Below, in pieces: positions 17,047 through 24,435 of a stretch of DNA of 64,000 nt. The stretch comes from Calothrix sp. PCC 7507 (GTDB taxonomy: Bacteria; Cyanobacteriota; Cyanobacteriia; Cyanobacteriales; Nostocaceae). The notes below the pieces were generated by a model. The model saw only the letters and a program-made list of their open reading frames with translations. It did not search any database and was not told where the DNA came from. How positions within the stretch are numbered: position 1 is the stretch's first letter; each line of letters begins with the position of its first letter. The DNA is taken from NCBI RefSeq assembly GCF_000316575.1, contig NC_019682.1, forward strand, positions 2,788,001 through 2,852,000. Reading direction: 5' to 3'. A program made the position numbers and the translations under genes.

Positions 17047-20000
17047 TTAAACTCCCATGTAGCTGAAGGCTGCCCAGTAATAGGGATGGGAGAAGTCCAA
17101 TCGCAGCGATCGATATAAAGCCCCTTCTCTGGATGCAAGTTCGGGAATGAATGTTTCACAGTGAGCAACTACATCACGCGGTTCGGTATCCCGGAGCCAT
17201 TTTTGGGCTGTGATTAAAGCTTGTGATGGTTCTAGGTGCTGGTCACGCCAAAGTGTGTAAAACCGAGTTAGTAGAACCATTGTACTAATCTCGGAAACAG
17301 ACCAGAGGGAAGCGACGACTCCCGCAACACCAGCCTGCAGTAAGCCTGTGGGTAGACTGATGGCTTCATCCGCCAGTTCAATTCCTTGCAATCCAGTTTC
17401 GCAAGCGGAGAGAATGGCGAGGCGGATACCACCTTGGTTATTTTCCAGCAGTTTGAGGTCGAGGAGGTCACGTAGGGTAAGGATGGCTTTTTCACCTTCA
17501 CCTGTCATAGCAAGACCACTTTTGAGAGGTTCCAGCAGGTCAGCGTTGCCGTGGCAAGAACAGTGCAAAATTTTGTAATGGGGTAATGCAGCGAGAACAG
17601 CCTTTCTGGTTGCATGTTCTTGAGTGAAAACTTGGAAATTTTGGAAAGTGGCGATCGCCACTTGAACTTCTCGGTTTGAACTTGGCAAAGGACGAGCGCC
17701 TTCATGTTTGGGTTCATCAATCGCTAGTATGGAATCTGCTACAGTCCTTTGAGCGATTTCCTGAGCCGTTGAGAGCGATCGCGCATTGGGGGCGTAGGTA
17801 AAGTGGATGGCATCGAGGGCGTAGTACCTGCCAGTCGGAGTAGTAGAATCTTCCACCCAGGCAGCGTGGAGGGGAAGCAAGCTGAGGAAACCTGTGGGAA
17901 TAAGGGTGGCTTGCTGGAAGTGGCGCTGCTGGAGGTGGTTGATTAGGGGAGACATTAGAGGTTGCCAGAGTTGGCGAGTACCTTGGTCAATCACGTCTAG
18001 CCAAGCCTGATGCTTGGTTTGTGATTTGTGTGATTCATCATAAGCATCGAACCAGGCATTGAGTAGTTCTCGTAGGCTATTTTCGGTGAGGTGATCTAAC
18101 CAAAGATCATCAATGCCGTCTTGGGTGATAATCAGGGCAAGACTACCAGCAGGGGTGGGCATAAGGTAAATGAGGGGAATGTTAGGGCGAAGTGCTTGGC
18201 GGATGTCATCAAAGCTGGGTTGAGTCAAAAAGTCTTGGTAGCCGGGAACTTGACGGATTTGCTCAATGATTTTCGTCAAGGTTTCGCGTAGTTGTAGGGC
18301 TTGGGTACGGAGGGCTTCGGGAGTGAGACTATAGCGATCGTCTGAAGTCATCCGCAGACGTTGCTGGGTTTCGAGGTTGCGGAGTTGGTTGGTTGTATCT
18401 ACGTATTGAGTATAAAGGCTGGGGGCGAGTTGCTGAAGTTGAGTGAGGTCGGCTCTGTCCCTATCTAGGCTTTCACTGAGTCCACGGGCGCGACCTTGTT
18501 CTATAGTAAGGACAGCCGTTTGCAGATCCCCACTACGGGCGAGGGCATAGGCAGCAAGGCGCGGCAAAGTATTAGTTTCGGCAAGTTCGGCGGCTCTGCC
18601 ATCAAGCAGGATGGCTGATTGGTAGAGGATTTCGCCTGCTTCAAGGGCATTGGTGTAGGCACTAGCTGCTTCTGCCCAGGTTTTTTGCTCAAAGTGGAGG
18701 TTGCCGAGGTTGCGCGCAGTCATTTGGCAGTCCTTGGGAAAGGCTTCACGGGTATAAACTTCCAGGGCGAGTTGATAGGCGCTGATAGCTAGTTCGAGGT
18801 TATCAGCCCTCTTGCCTTTGATGCGGTAAAGGTAAACATTTGCCAGATTATTCTGGGTCATTGCCCAATCAATAGGTAAAGCTTTACGGGTATAAACTTG
18901 CAGGGCGATTTGAAAGGCAGTGATGGCTAGTTCGAGATTATCAGTCCTCTCCCCTTTGATGTGATCGTTGTAGGCAATTGCCAGATTATTCTGGGTCATT
19001 GCCCAATCTTCTGGAAAGGCTTCACAGGTATAAACTTCTAGGGCGAGTTGAAAGGCGCTGATGGCTAGTTCGAGGTTATCAGCCTTATCCCCTTTAATGC
19101 GCTCCCTGTAGGCTACTGCTAGATTATTCTGGGTCTGTGCCCAAGATTGGGGAAAGGCTTCACGGGTTCTAACTTGCAGGGCGAGTTGATAGGTACTAAT
19201 AGCTAATTCGAGATTATCAGCCCTCTTGCCTTTGATGCGGTAAAGGTAGGCACTTGCCAGATTATTCTGAGTGGCTGCCCAATCAACAGGAAAAGTTTCA
19301 CGGGTTCTAACTTGCAGGGCGAATTGATAGACGCTAATAGCTAGTTCGAGATTATCAGTCCTCTCCCCTTTGATGCGATCGCTGTAGGCAAGTCCCAGAT
19401 TATTCTGGGTGGCTGCCCAATCAACAGGAAAGGCATCACGGGTTCTCACTTGCAGGGCGAGTTCATAGGCGCTAATAGCTTGTTCGAGGTTATCAACCTT
19501 CTCGCCTTTAATGCGGTAAAGGTAGGCAATTGCCAGATTATTCTGGGTGGCTGCCCAATCAACAGGAAAGGCTTCACGAGTTCTAACTTGCAGGGCGAGT
19601 TGAGAGGCGCTAATAGCTTGTTCGAGATTATCAACCTTCTCTCCTTTGATACGGTAAAGGTAGGCTGCTGCAAGATTATTCTGAGTCGCTGCCCAATCAA
19701 TAGGAAAGGCTTCACGGGTATAAACTTGCAGCGCGAGTTGATAAACGGTGATGCCCAATTCCAGGTTCAGCCAGCGTTGTCCTAAGGGAAATTGTTGAAT
19801 CAAGTTGCCAAATTCAACGAGAACATATGCTACAGCCTGCTGCTGGTCTGATTCGCCCACTAGCAAACTGGCTGCCACTTTCGGCAAAGTTTGCATTAGT
19901 TGTTCATTCAACCTGCCTTGATGCTGTTCTAAAAACGGATAAACTTGTTGGGCATCGCTTTGGCTATCTACCACAAGCTGTAATACTGCCCGCAAAAACT

Positions 20001-20268
20001 GCTCTGAATCTTTCGGTGACTCCTCTGCCCCAGCATCCATGATTCCCATTGCTTCTACCAACTGTCCCGCCATTCCCCGCAGCCACTGTGCCGCATTCCC
20101 ATCGCCTTGACTATCCAGATACGCCGCATACTGCTGCATCACCGCCAATAACTCTGCATCCATCAACTTAGCGTGCTGCTGCAATATTGCTGCTAATTCT
20201 TCCCCATTAGTGCAATCAAAAAGTTGCTCAATCAGCCTCCGATAAGCCTGCATCCTTTGTTCATCCAT
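17047..20268 (-). CDS. TPR-CHAT protein: tandem tetratricopeptide repeats with a caspase-like CHAT protease domain
   Basis: The ATG at 20268 (MDEQRMQAYRRLIEQLF) gives 1,073 residues. A further in-frame ATG at 20367 adds low-quality sequence. A helical N-terminal domain covers about 1-80. Seven complete and one partial 46-residue TPR units (about 177-525) have the core TQNNLAxAYxxRIKG. The CHAT domain (about 720-1073) carries the His of HCSCHG (H906) and the Cys of LSACETG (C956), the expected catalytic dyad, and ends HPYYWAAFSYMG. CHAT proteins are clan CD proteases; a TPR-CHAT protein is the protease in the gRAMP/Craspase system. No CRISPR parts are present here. Downstream partners are a zinc-ribbon protein, a Uma2 nuclease and a membrane protein. 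Confidence 0.9.
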   Translation of the reverse strand: MDEQRMQAYRRLIEQLFDCTNGEELAAILQQHAKLMDAELLAVMQQYAAYLDSQGDGNAAQWLRGMAGQLVEAMGIMDAGAEESPKDSEQFLRAVLQLVVDSQSDAQQVYPFLEQHQGRLNEQLMQTLPKVAASLLVGESDQQQAVAYVLVEFGNLIQQFPLGQRWLNLELGITVYQLALQVYTREAFPIDWAATQNNLAAAYLYRIKGEKVDNLEQAISASQLALQVRTREAFPVDWAATQNNLAIAYLYRIKGEKVDNLEQAISAYELALQVRTRDAFPVDWAATQNNLGLAYSDRIKGERTDNLELAISVYQFALQVRTRETFPVDWAATQNNLASAYLYRIKGKRADNLELAISTYQLALQVRTREAFPQSWAQTQNNLAVAYRERIKGDKADNLELAISAFQLALEVYTCEAFPEDWAMTQNNLAIAYNDHIKGERTDNLELAITAFQIALQVYTRKALPIDWAMTQNNLANVYLYRIKGKRADNLELAISAYQLALEVYTREAFPKDCQMTARNLGNLHFEQKTWAEAASAYTNALEAGEILYQSAILLDGRAAELAETNTLPRLAAYALARSGDLQTAVLTIEQGRARGLSESLDRDRADLTQLQQLAPSLYTQYVDTTNQLRNLETQQRLRMTSDDRYSLTPEALRTQALQLRETLTKIIEQIRQVPGYQDFLTQPSFDDIRQALRPNIPLIYLMPTPAGSLALIITQDGIDDLWLDHLTENSLRELLNAWFDAYDESHKSQTKHQAWLDVIDQGTRQLWQPLMSPLINHLQQRHFQQATLIPTGFLSLLPLHAAWVEDSTTPTGRYYALDAIHFTYAPNARSLSTAQEIAQRTVADSILAIDEPKHEGARPLPSSNREVQVAIATFQNFQVFTQEHATRKAVLAALPHYKILHCSCHGNADLLEPLKSGLAMTGEGEKAILTLRDLLDLKLLENNQGGIRLAILSACETGLQGIELADEAISLPTGLLQAGVAGVVASLWSVSEISTMVLLTRFYTLWRDQHLEPSQALITAQKWLRDTEPRDVVAHCETFIPELASREGALYRSLRLDFSHPYYWAAFSYMGV
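18690..19740 (-). repeat. Tandem 138 bp DNA repeats encoding the TPR units
   Basis: Seven full units of exactly 138 bp plus one partial unit lie head to tail inside the CHAT gene. They are very similar at DNA level, including synonymous positions, which suggests recent expansion or gene conversion. The repeats also create long antisense ORFs that are not genes. Confidence 0.85.
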
Positions 20269-20620
20269 AATCAGAGGTTTCCTAATAGTCAAAGATTGGG
20301 AATTGACAGCGATTTTTACCCTGATATTTAGATTTAGTAACTGCGATCGCTTTTCCAACCGTTGCAAAAAACACTACAAGGCAAGAATGAGCTTTTCCTG
20401 AAATTTTTGCTACACACCTACAATGGGTCGTCCCGTTATCAACGAACGTCGTCCCGTTATCAATGAACGTCGTCCCGTTATCAATGAACGTCGTCCCGTT
20501 ATCAACAAACGTCGTCCCGTTATCAACGAACGTCGTCCCGTTATCAATGACAGTTGATGCATTCTAAGTGGCGGTCTTTAAAGTGGTGACAACTAGGGCA
20601 CTAATTAGGCGGACATAAGA
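20269..20620. other. Spacer between CHAT gene and brnA, containing a coding-like tandem repeat
   Basis: Holds the promoter of the minus-strand CHAT operon, a HIP1 site near 20344 and the 21 bp tandem array at 20423-20557. No RNA gene was seen. Confidence 0.5.
20423..20557 (+). repeat. Six-copy 21 bp tandem repeat forming a 44-codon ORF (RRPVINE repeats)
   Basis: The unit CGTCGTCCCGTTATCAAYGAA is repeated with a few point changes. Because it is 21 bp long it keeps frame: an ATG at 20423 reads MGRPVINE, then RRPVINE copies, ending NDS and a TGA at 20555-20557. Substitutions are mostly synonymous (AAC/AAT), with one E-to-K change. No strong ribosome-binding site precedes it. It may be a short tandem repeat that happens to be open, or a real repeat micropeptide. 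Confidence 0.6.
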
Positions 20621-20899
20621 TTATACTGCTGACTGTTCGCCATGACTTTCGATGTATTGACGCAAAATCGAGTTGATTAAAGCTTTATATTCTCCGCCGT
20701 GAGCCTGAAACCACTGCAAAACATCAGGCTCAATTTGCACTAGCTGCTGTGCTTGATGTGCAGGAATTCTCAGAATAGCTTTTTCAAAAAATTCCTCCGT
20801 CAACGGTGGAATATCAGAGTAATCAATCCCTTCATCATCCATCCCCTCTAATGCCGCCCAATTAGTACGAGAGGTATTGCTCAAGTCTTTGCCGCTCAT
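20621..20899 (-). CDS. brnA: BrnA-family antitoxin
   Basis: This 92-residue acidic protein has the family layout. A variable N-terminus with DYSDIPPLTEEFFEKAILR is followed by a ribbon-helix-helix-like C-terminal half (VQIEPDVLQWFQAHGGEYKALINSILRQYIE) that normally binds DNA. BrnA neutralises BrnT and represses the operon. Its start overlaps the 3' end of the toxin gene by 38 bp, so the pair is translationally coupled in the usual toxin-first order. Confidence 0.88.
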   Translation of the reverse strand: MSGKDLSNTSRTNWAALEGMDDEGIDYSDIPPLTEEFFEKAILRIPAHQAQQLVQIEPDVLQWFQAHGGEYKALINSILRQYIESHGEQSAV

Positions 20900-21140
20900 A
20901 TCGATTTGCCCTTCGTGCTGAAATGATCCGAATTATGTCACTTTGTCGTTCCGTCCAAACTACGACCGCTACACCGTTACCGAGGAAACCTATACCAAAC
21001 CAACGGTCTTCGCCGTAGTCAAAACGATCATCTAGCTCAATCAGCATTGGACCCTCAAACATTTCAGGAACATCGGCAAAATCAATCTCATGCTTGCGAA
21101 TATTCTCTAAATTCTTTGCCTCATCCCACTCAAACTGCAT
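20862..21140 (-). CDS. brnT: BrnT-family ribonuclease toxin
   Basis: The 92-residue product opens with FEWDEAKNLENIRKHEIDFADV and ends with RIISARRANRYERQRLEQY, the two conserved blocks of BrnT (RelE-like fold). BrnT toxins cleave RNA and stop translation, and the conserved Lys/Arg residues of these blocks are present. It forms a type II toxin-antitoxin module with the overlapping brnA. The location next to the CHAT/Uma2 operon may reflect an accessory region. Confidence 0.9.
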   Translation of the reverse strand: MQFEWDEAKNLENIRKHEIDFADVPEMFEGPMLIELDDRFDYGEDRWFGIGFLGNGVAVVVWTERQSDIIRIISARRANRYERQRLEQYLSY

Positions 21141-21244
21141 GAAAGGCTGGATACGCTAATTGGACTGTCTTTATTATCCTGTATGCGCCAAAGTTGAACA
21201 AATGCCTAACGACTGGCAGAGAGTATCAAAGCGCTATCATAGGC

Positions 21245-21259
21245 GGATAATGATTATCA
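21245..21259 (+). promoter_or_regulatory. Zur-box-like palindrome upstream of the G3E GTPase gene
   Basis: GGATAATGATTATCA is a 7-1-7 inverted repeat with one mismatched outer pair; the inner GATAAT-G-ATTATC is perfect. It lies 27 bp upstream of the ATG at 21287. Cyanobacterial Zur binds AT-rich 7-1-7 palindromes of this form, and COG0523 GTPases are frequent Zur targets. Repression under zinc sufficiency is the expected effect. Confidence 0.72.
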
Positions 21260-21286
21260 AGAACTTATTAAAGTTGCTTTGAGACT

Positions 21287-22258
21287 ATGATTGCTTCAGA
21301 AACATCGAATTCAGTACCTGTAACCGTGTTAACTGGTTATCTCGGAGCGGGTAAAACTACTCTACTCAATCACATCCTCACCTACGAACACGGTAAGAAA
21401 GTCGCCGTCATCGTCAATGAATTTGGGGAAGTGGGTATTGATAATCAACTGGTTATCGATGCGGATGAAGAAATATTTGAGATGAATAACGGCTGTATCT
21501 GTTGCACAGTGAGGGGCGACTTGATTCGCATCATTGGCAATTTGATGAAGCGGCGTGATAAATTTGACCATTTAGTCATTGAAACTACTGGACTAGCTGA
21601 CCCCGCGCCAGTGATTCAGACATTCTTTGTCGATGAAGATTTGCAAAACCAACTTTCTCTAGATGCAGTGGTGACTGTTGTCGATGCCAAGCATATCTGG
21701 CAGCATTGGGAAGCAGACGAAGCCCAAGAACAGATTGCTTTTGCTGATGTCATTCTCTTAAATAAAACTGATTTAGTTACCCCAGAAGTGCTAGAAGAGT
21801 TAGAGAAGCGGATTCGGGGGATGAATGCTTTGGCTAAAATCTATCATACCCGCAACTCAGAACTAGATATGAATGCGCTGTTGGGCGTGAGAGCCTTTGA
21901 TCTCGATCGCGCTTTGGAAATTGACCCCAATTTCTTAGGCGAAGACGCCCACGTCCATGATGAAAGCGTGTATTCTGTGGCTTTTGTGGAAGCAGGCGCA
22001 TTGGATGGAGAAAAATTAAACACTTGGCTCTCCGAGTTACTACGTACCCAAGGCGTTGACATCTTCCGGATGAAAGGTATTTTAAATATTGCCGGGGAAG
22101 ATAATCGCTTTGTGTTCCAAGGAGTGCATATGATCTTTGATGGCAAACCAGACCGCCCCTGGAAAGACAGCGAAACCCGTAACAACCAATTAGTCTTTAT
22201 CGGTCGCAATCTTGATGAAGCCAAACTTAAACAAGATTTTCTCGCTTGTCTAGTGTAA
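21287..22258 (+). CDS. G3E-family GTPase (CobW/COG0523), putative zinc metallochaperone
   Basis: This 323-residue protein has Walker A GYLGAGKTT (17-25), the metal-binding CxCC motif GCICC (69-73), ETTGLADP and the guanine motif NKTD (159-162). The C-terminal CobW_C domain is preceded by a short His/Asp stretch EDAHVHDE. Such proteins hydrolyse GTP to deliver Zn(II), or other metals in CobW proper, to client enzymes. The Zur-like palindrome directly upstream, and the lack of cobaltochelatase neighbours, argue for the zinc branch rather than cobalamin synthesis. A WD40 protein gene follows 61 bp downstream. Confidence 0.9.
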   Translation: MIASETSNSVPVTVLTGYLGAGKTTLLNHILTYEHGKKVAVIVNEFGEVGIDNQLVIDADEEIFEMNNGCICCTVRGDLIRIIGNLMKRRDKFDHLVIETTGLADPAPVIQTFFVDEDLQNQLSLDAVVTVVDAKHIWQHWEADEAQEQIAFADVILLNKTDLVTPEVLEELEKRIRGMNALAKIYHTRNSELDMNALLGVRAFDLDRALEIDPNFLGEDAHVHDESVYSVAFVEAGALDGEKLNTWLSELLRTQGVDIFRMKGILNIAGEDNRFVFQGVHMIFDGKPDRPWKDSETRNNQLVFIGRNLDEAKLKQDFLACLV

Positions 22259-22295
22259 TTCGTAATTCGTAATTCGTAATTCGTAATTCGTAATT
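22257..22295 (+). repeat. STRR: heptamer array CGTAATT
   Basis: Five copies of CGTAATT start at the stop codon of the GTPase gene and fill most of the gap to the WD40 gene. A shorter, degenerate copy of the same unit lies at 16919-16943. Confidence 0.9.
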
Positions 22296-22319
22296 GCCCA
22301 ATTCCCCTTCTGCAAAAAT

Positions 22320-23381
22320 ATGAACACCACAACCAGCAAATCGAAGGAATTTGAAGACCATTATTCGGGGACACTTGCAGATTATGTGACTGCGATCGCT
22401 TGGTCACCCGATGGCACAACCCTAGCTGCAACTTCTGCTGCCGGGGAAGTAGTATTATGGAACAATGGCCACCTCACCACCTTGCAAACTGGCAATGGTA
22501 AATCAGTAGATTGTGTTGCCTTTTCTGTGGATGGGCAATTTTTAGCAGTTGGGGGACAGGATGGACAGGTGAAAATTTGGCGAAAACAAGAATTAATCGC
22601 CACTTTAGAAAATGCCCCTGCATGGGTTGACAAGCTAGCTTGGAATCACACCAATAATCAACTGGCTTTTAGTTTAGGGCGTTATGTGCAAGTGTGGGAC
22701 GCACAAACCCTTGATATTGTCAACACTGTAAATTTTGAAAACTCATCTGTATTAAGTATTGATTGGCGCAGAGACGGGCAGTATTTAGCCATTGGTGGTT
22801 ATCAAGGGGTCAAGATTTGGGACACTCAAAACTGGGATGAAGAACCATACATCCTGGATATGACTACTGTCAGCGTGGCGATGGCTTGGTCACCCGATGG
22901 CAAATTCCTCGCTTCCGGAAACATGGATCGCAGTGTCACCGTTTTAGAATGGGGAAACCCCGACCCTTGGGTAATGCGTGGCTTCCCTGGGAAGATTCGT
23001 CAATTAGCATGGTCAGAGGCTACCACTAAAGTTGGTGCGCCAATCCTCGCCTCCTCCAGCGTTGAAGGTGTTGTGGCTTGGGAAAAGCTAGAAGATGAAT
23101 CGGCTGGTTGGGAAGCGCGAATATTAACCAATCATGTGGATGTGATTAATGCGATCGCCTTTGCACCTCAAAGCTTGCTGCTTGCTTCCGCCGCCGCCGA
23201 TGGCTGGCTGTGTCTGTGGAATCAAGCACAAGATATATCCCAAGTACTCACAGGCGTTTCCGGTGGTTTTTCCAGCCTAGCTTGGCATCCCGGAGGCAAA
23301 TTTCTCGCCGCAGGTGGTGAAAAAGGCGAATTACTCATTTGGTCAAAAGCTTTGCAGGGTCAAGGCTTTGGACGTAGATAA
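22320..23381 (+). CDS. WD40 beta-propeller protein
   Basis: This 353-residue protein has about seven WD40 blades, for example VTAIAWSPDGTTLAATSAAG, VDCVAFSVDGQFLAVGGQDG, VAMAWSPDGKFLASG and FSSLAWHPGGKFLAAGG, each ending in a VxxW-type strand. No kinase or other domain is fused. WD40 propellers are binding platforms. Following the G3E GTPase in the same direction, it may be co-expressed and could present a client for metalation. That role is inferred from position alone. Confidence 0.88.
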   Translation: MNTTTSKSKEFEDHYSGTLADYVTAIAWSPDGTTLAATSAAGEVVLWNNGHLTTLQTGNGKSVDCVAFSVDGQFLAVGGQDGQVKIWRKQELIATLENAPAWVDKLAWNHTNNQLAFSLGRYVQVWDAQTLDIVNTVNFENSSVLSIDWRRDGQYLAIGGYQGVKIWDTQNWDEEPYILDMTTVSVAMAWSPDGKFLASGNMDRSVTVLEWGNPDPWVMRGFPGKIRQLAWSEATTKVGAPILASSSVEGVVAWEKLEDESAGWEARILTNHVDVINAIAFAPQSLLLASAAADGWLCLWNQAQDISQVLTGVSGGFSSLAWHPGGKFLAAGGEKGELLIWSKALQGQGFGRR

Positions 23382-23548
23382 TCAGTGAACAGTTATCAAT
23401 TTGTTCACTGATAACTGATAACTGTTCACTGATAACTGATTATGGGCACTAATTGCTAAATTTGAAGGTCATTAGTCTCAGTAATCGCGGTTGAACGTAG
23501 CCAATTTTTTGGCTATGCTGTATCACCAGCAGTATCTAAATCTGAATT

Positions 23549-23797
23549 ATGAACATAGTCAAACTGATTTTGCTTGCTTGTCCGGTATTTTTGGCATCTG
23601 TGCTAATGCTAGCTAATCCTGCACAGGCATTGGGTATAAAATCTGCACCAGCTACACAACAACTGTCCGACTTAGTAACACCGACTTTGGCTGCTACATC
23701 TAATGCGATCGTCGATCAACTTGGCTGCAATTGCGCTAACTGTGTTCAATCTAAATTTCATTTGTTGCAAGGCAATTTGCCATCTATGGGTTTTTAA
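23549..23797 (+). CDS. Small exported CxCxxC protein, paralogue of the gene at 11556
   Basis: This 82-residue protein has a signal peptide (1-27, AQA-LG), a short linker and a C-terminal LGCNCANCVQSKFHLLQG. The three cysteines and the trailing hydrophobic/glycine pattern match the 121-residue protein at 11556-11921. It lies between metal-related genes (the G3E GTPase upstream, a metal-binding lipoprotein downstream). This weakly supports a metal-binding or thiol role outside the cytosol. A clear terminator follows. Confidence 0.7.
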   Translation: MNIVKLILLACPVFLASVLMLANPAQALGIKSAPATQQLSDLVTPTLAATSNAIVDQLGCNCANCVQSKFHLLQGNLPSMGF

Positions 23798-23822
23798 TAA
23801 AGTTAGATTTATGAGTTATCAG

Positions 23823-23841
23823 GGCACAGCGTTGCTGTGCC
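23823..23841 (+). terminator. Intrinsic terminator after the small CxCxxC gene
   Basis: GGCACAGC and GCTGTGCC pair around a 3-base loop, followed by CTTTATTAATTTT. It lies 25 bp past the stop codon at 23797. The same hairpin core recurs elsewhere in the window, so it also belongs to a dispersed repeat family. Confidence 0.75.
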
Positions 23842-24435
23842 TTTATTAATTTTAGGTAAATATCCGAGCGATCGCACCTAGAATACCAACTTTTCCTGAC
23901 AATTTTCCCATTTAGGGATAACGTTAGTCCAAATATTCGCACACCTGTCGCTACAATTGCCTTATATTCATCACTAGGTTTGCCAAACCATACTGTATGA
24001 GCATTACGCGCCACCCTCTCCACATACCATCTTATTCCCACTTCTTGACCCAGATACCGTGTAACGCTCAATACGGTTTATATCAAACAATTTGGGCATG
24101 ATGACAAATGATATTTTGATTCAGCCACCCCATCATTTACCTATCAATCGCACCCGTAGAGACGCTGTATTGCAAAGTTTCTAGACATTTTCCTGACTCA
24201 AGTACAGCAAGTTGCAAATAAAAGAAGTACAGCATCTAAGTTTAACAGCCAGATATAAAACCTCTTTCACTTTTAACTTTTGTAGTATGGGAATCCAATT
24301 TGATTATTGAAAAAACCTCAGTATCTGTAGTCTCTGTAGGGTGGGCAATGCCCACCAAAACCAGGAATATGGTGGGCATTGCCCACCCTACATACTGATA
24401 ACTGATAACTGATAACTGATTAATGGCAGTGAATA
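23842..24435. other. Repeat-containing spacer upstream of the metal-binding lipoprotein gene
   Basis: Contains a perfect 22 bp-arm inverted repeat (24335-24356 with 24371-24392) and a GATAACT heptamer array (24394-24421) ending just before the start codon at 24436. The segment 24288-24345 recurs, inverted, at 47673-47727. A minus-strand 95-codon ORF (23784-24071) overlaps the terminator and was not accepted as a gene. No Zur-type palindrome was found here. Confidence 0.6.
24335..24392. repeat. Perfect inverted repeat with 22 bp arms
   Basis: The arms 24335-24356 and 24371-24392 are exact complements, built on the core GTGGGCAATGCCCAC, itself palindromic. The core also occurs near 47673. It is a dispersed hairpin. 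Confidence 0.85.

Noticed and set aside
19450-19785. 111-codon plus-strand ORF with internal repeats
   Set aside because: Mirror image of the TPR-encoding 138 bp repeats on the minus strand.
17047-20268. CHAT protein as part of a gRAMP/Craspase CRISPR system
   Set aside because: No gRAMP, Cas or CRISPR repeats occur in the window. Only the TPR-CHAT domain architecture is shared.
20423-20557. 21 bp repeats as a CRISPR array
   Set aside because: The repeats are directly contiguous without spacers, and there are no cas genes nearby.
21287-22258. Assignment of the GTPase to cobalamin synthesis (cobW proper)
   Set aside because: No cobaltochelatase or cobN neighbour is present, and a Zur-like palindrome lies directly upstream. 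The single cobH at 8.9 kb is not linked.
23784-24071. 95-codon minus-strand ORF
   Set aside because: Overlaps the stop and terminator of the plus-strand CxCxxC gene, and no family resemblance or ribosome-binding site was seen. Could be a decayed fragment, but this is unsupported.
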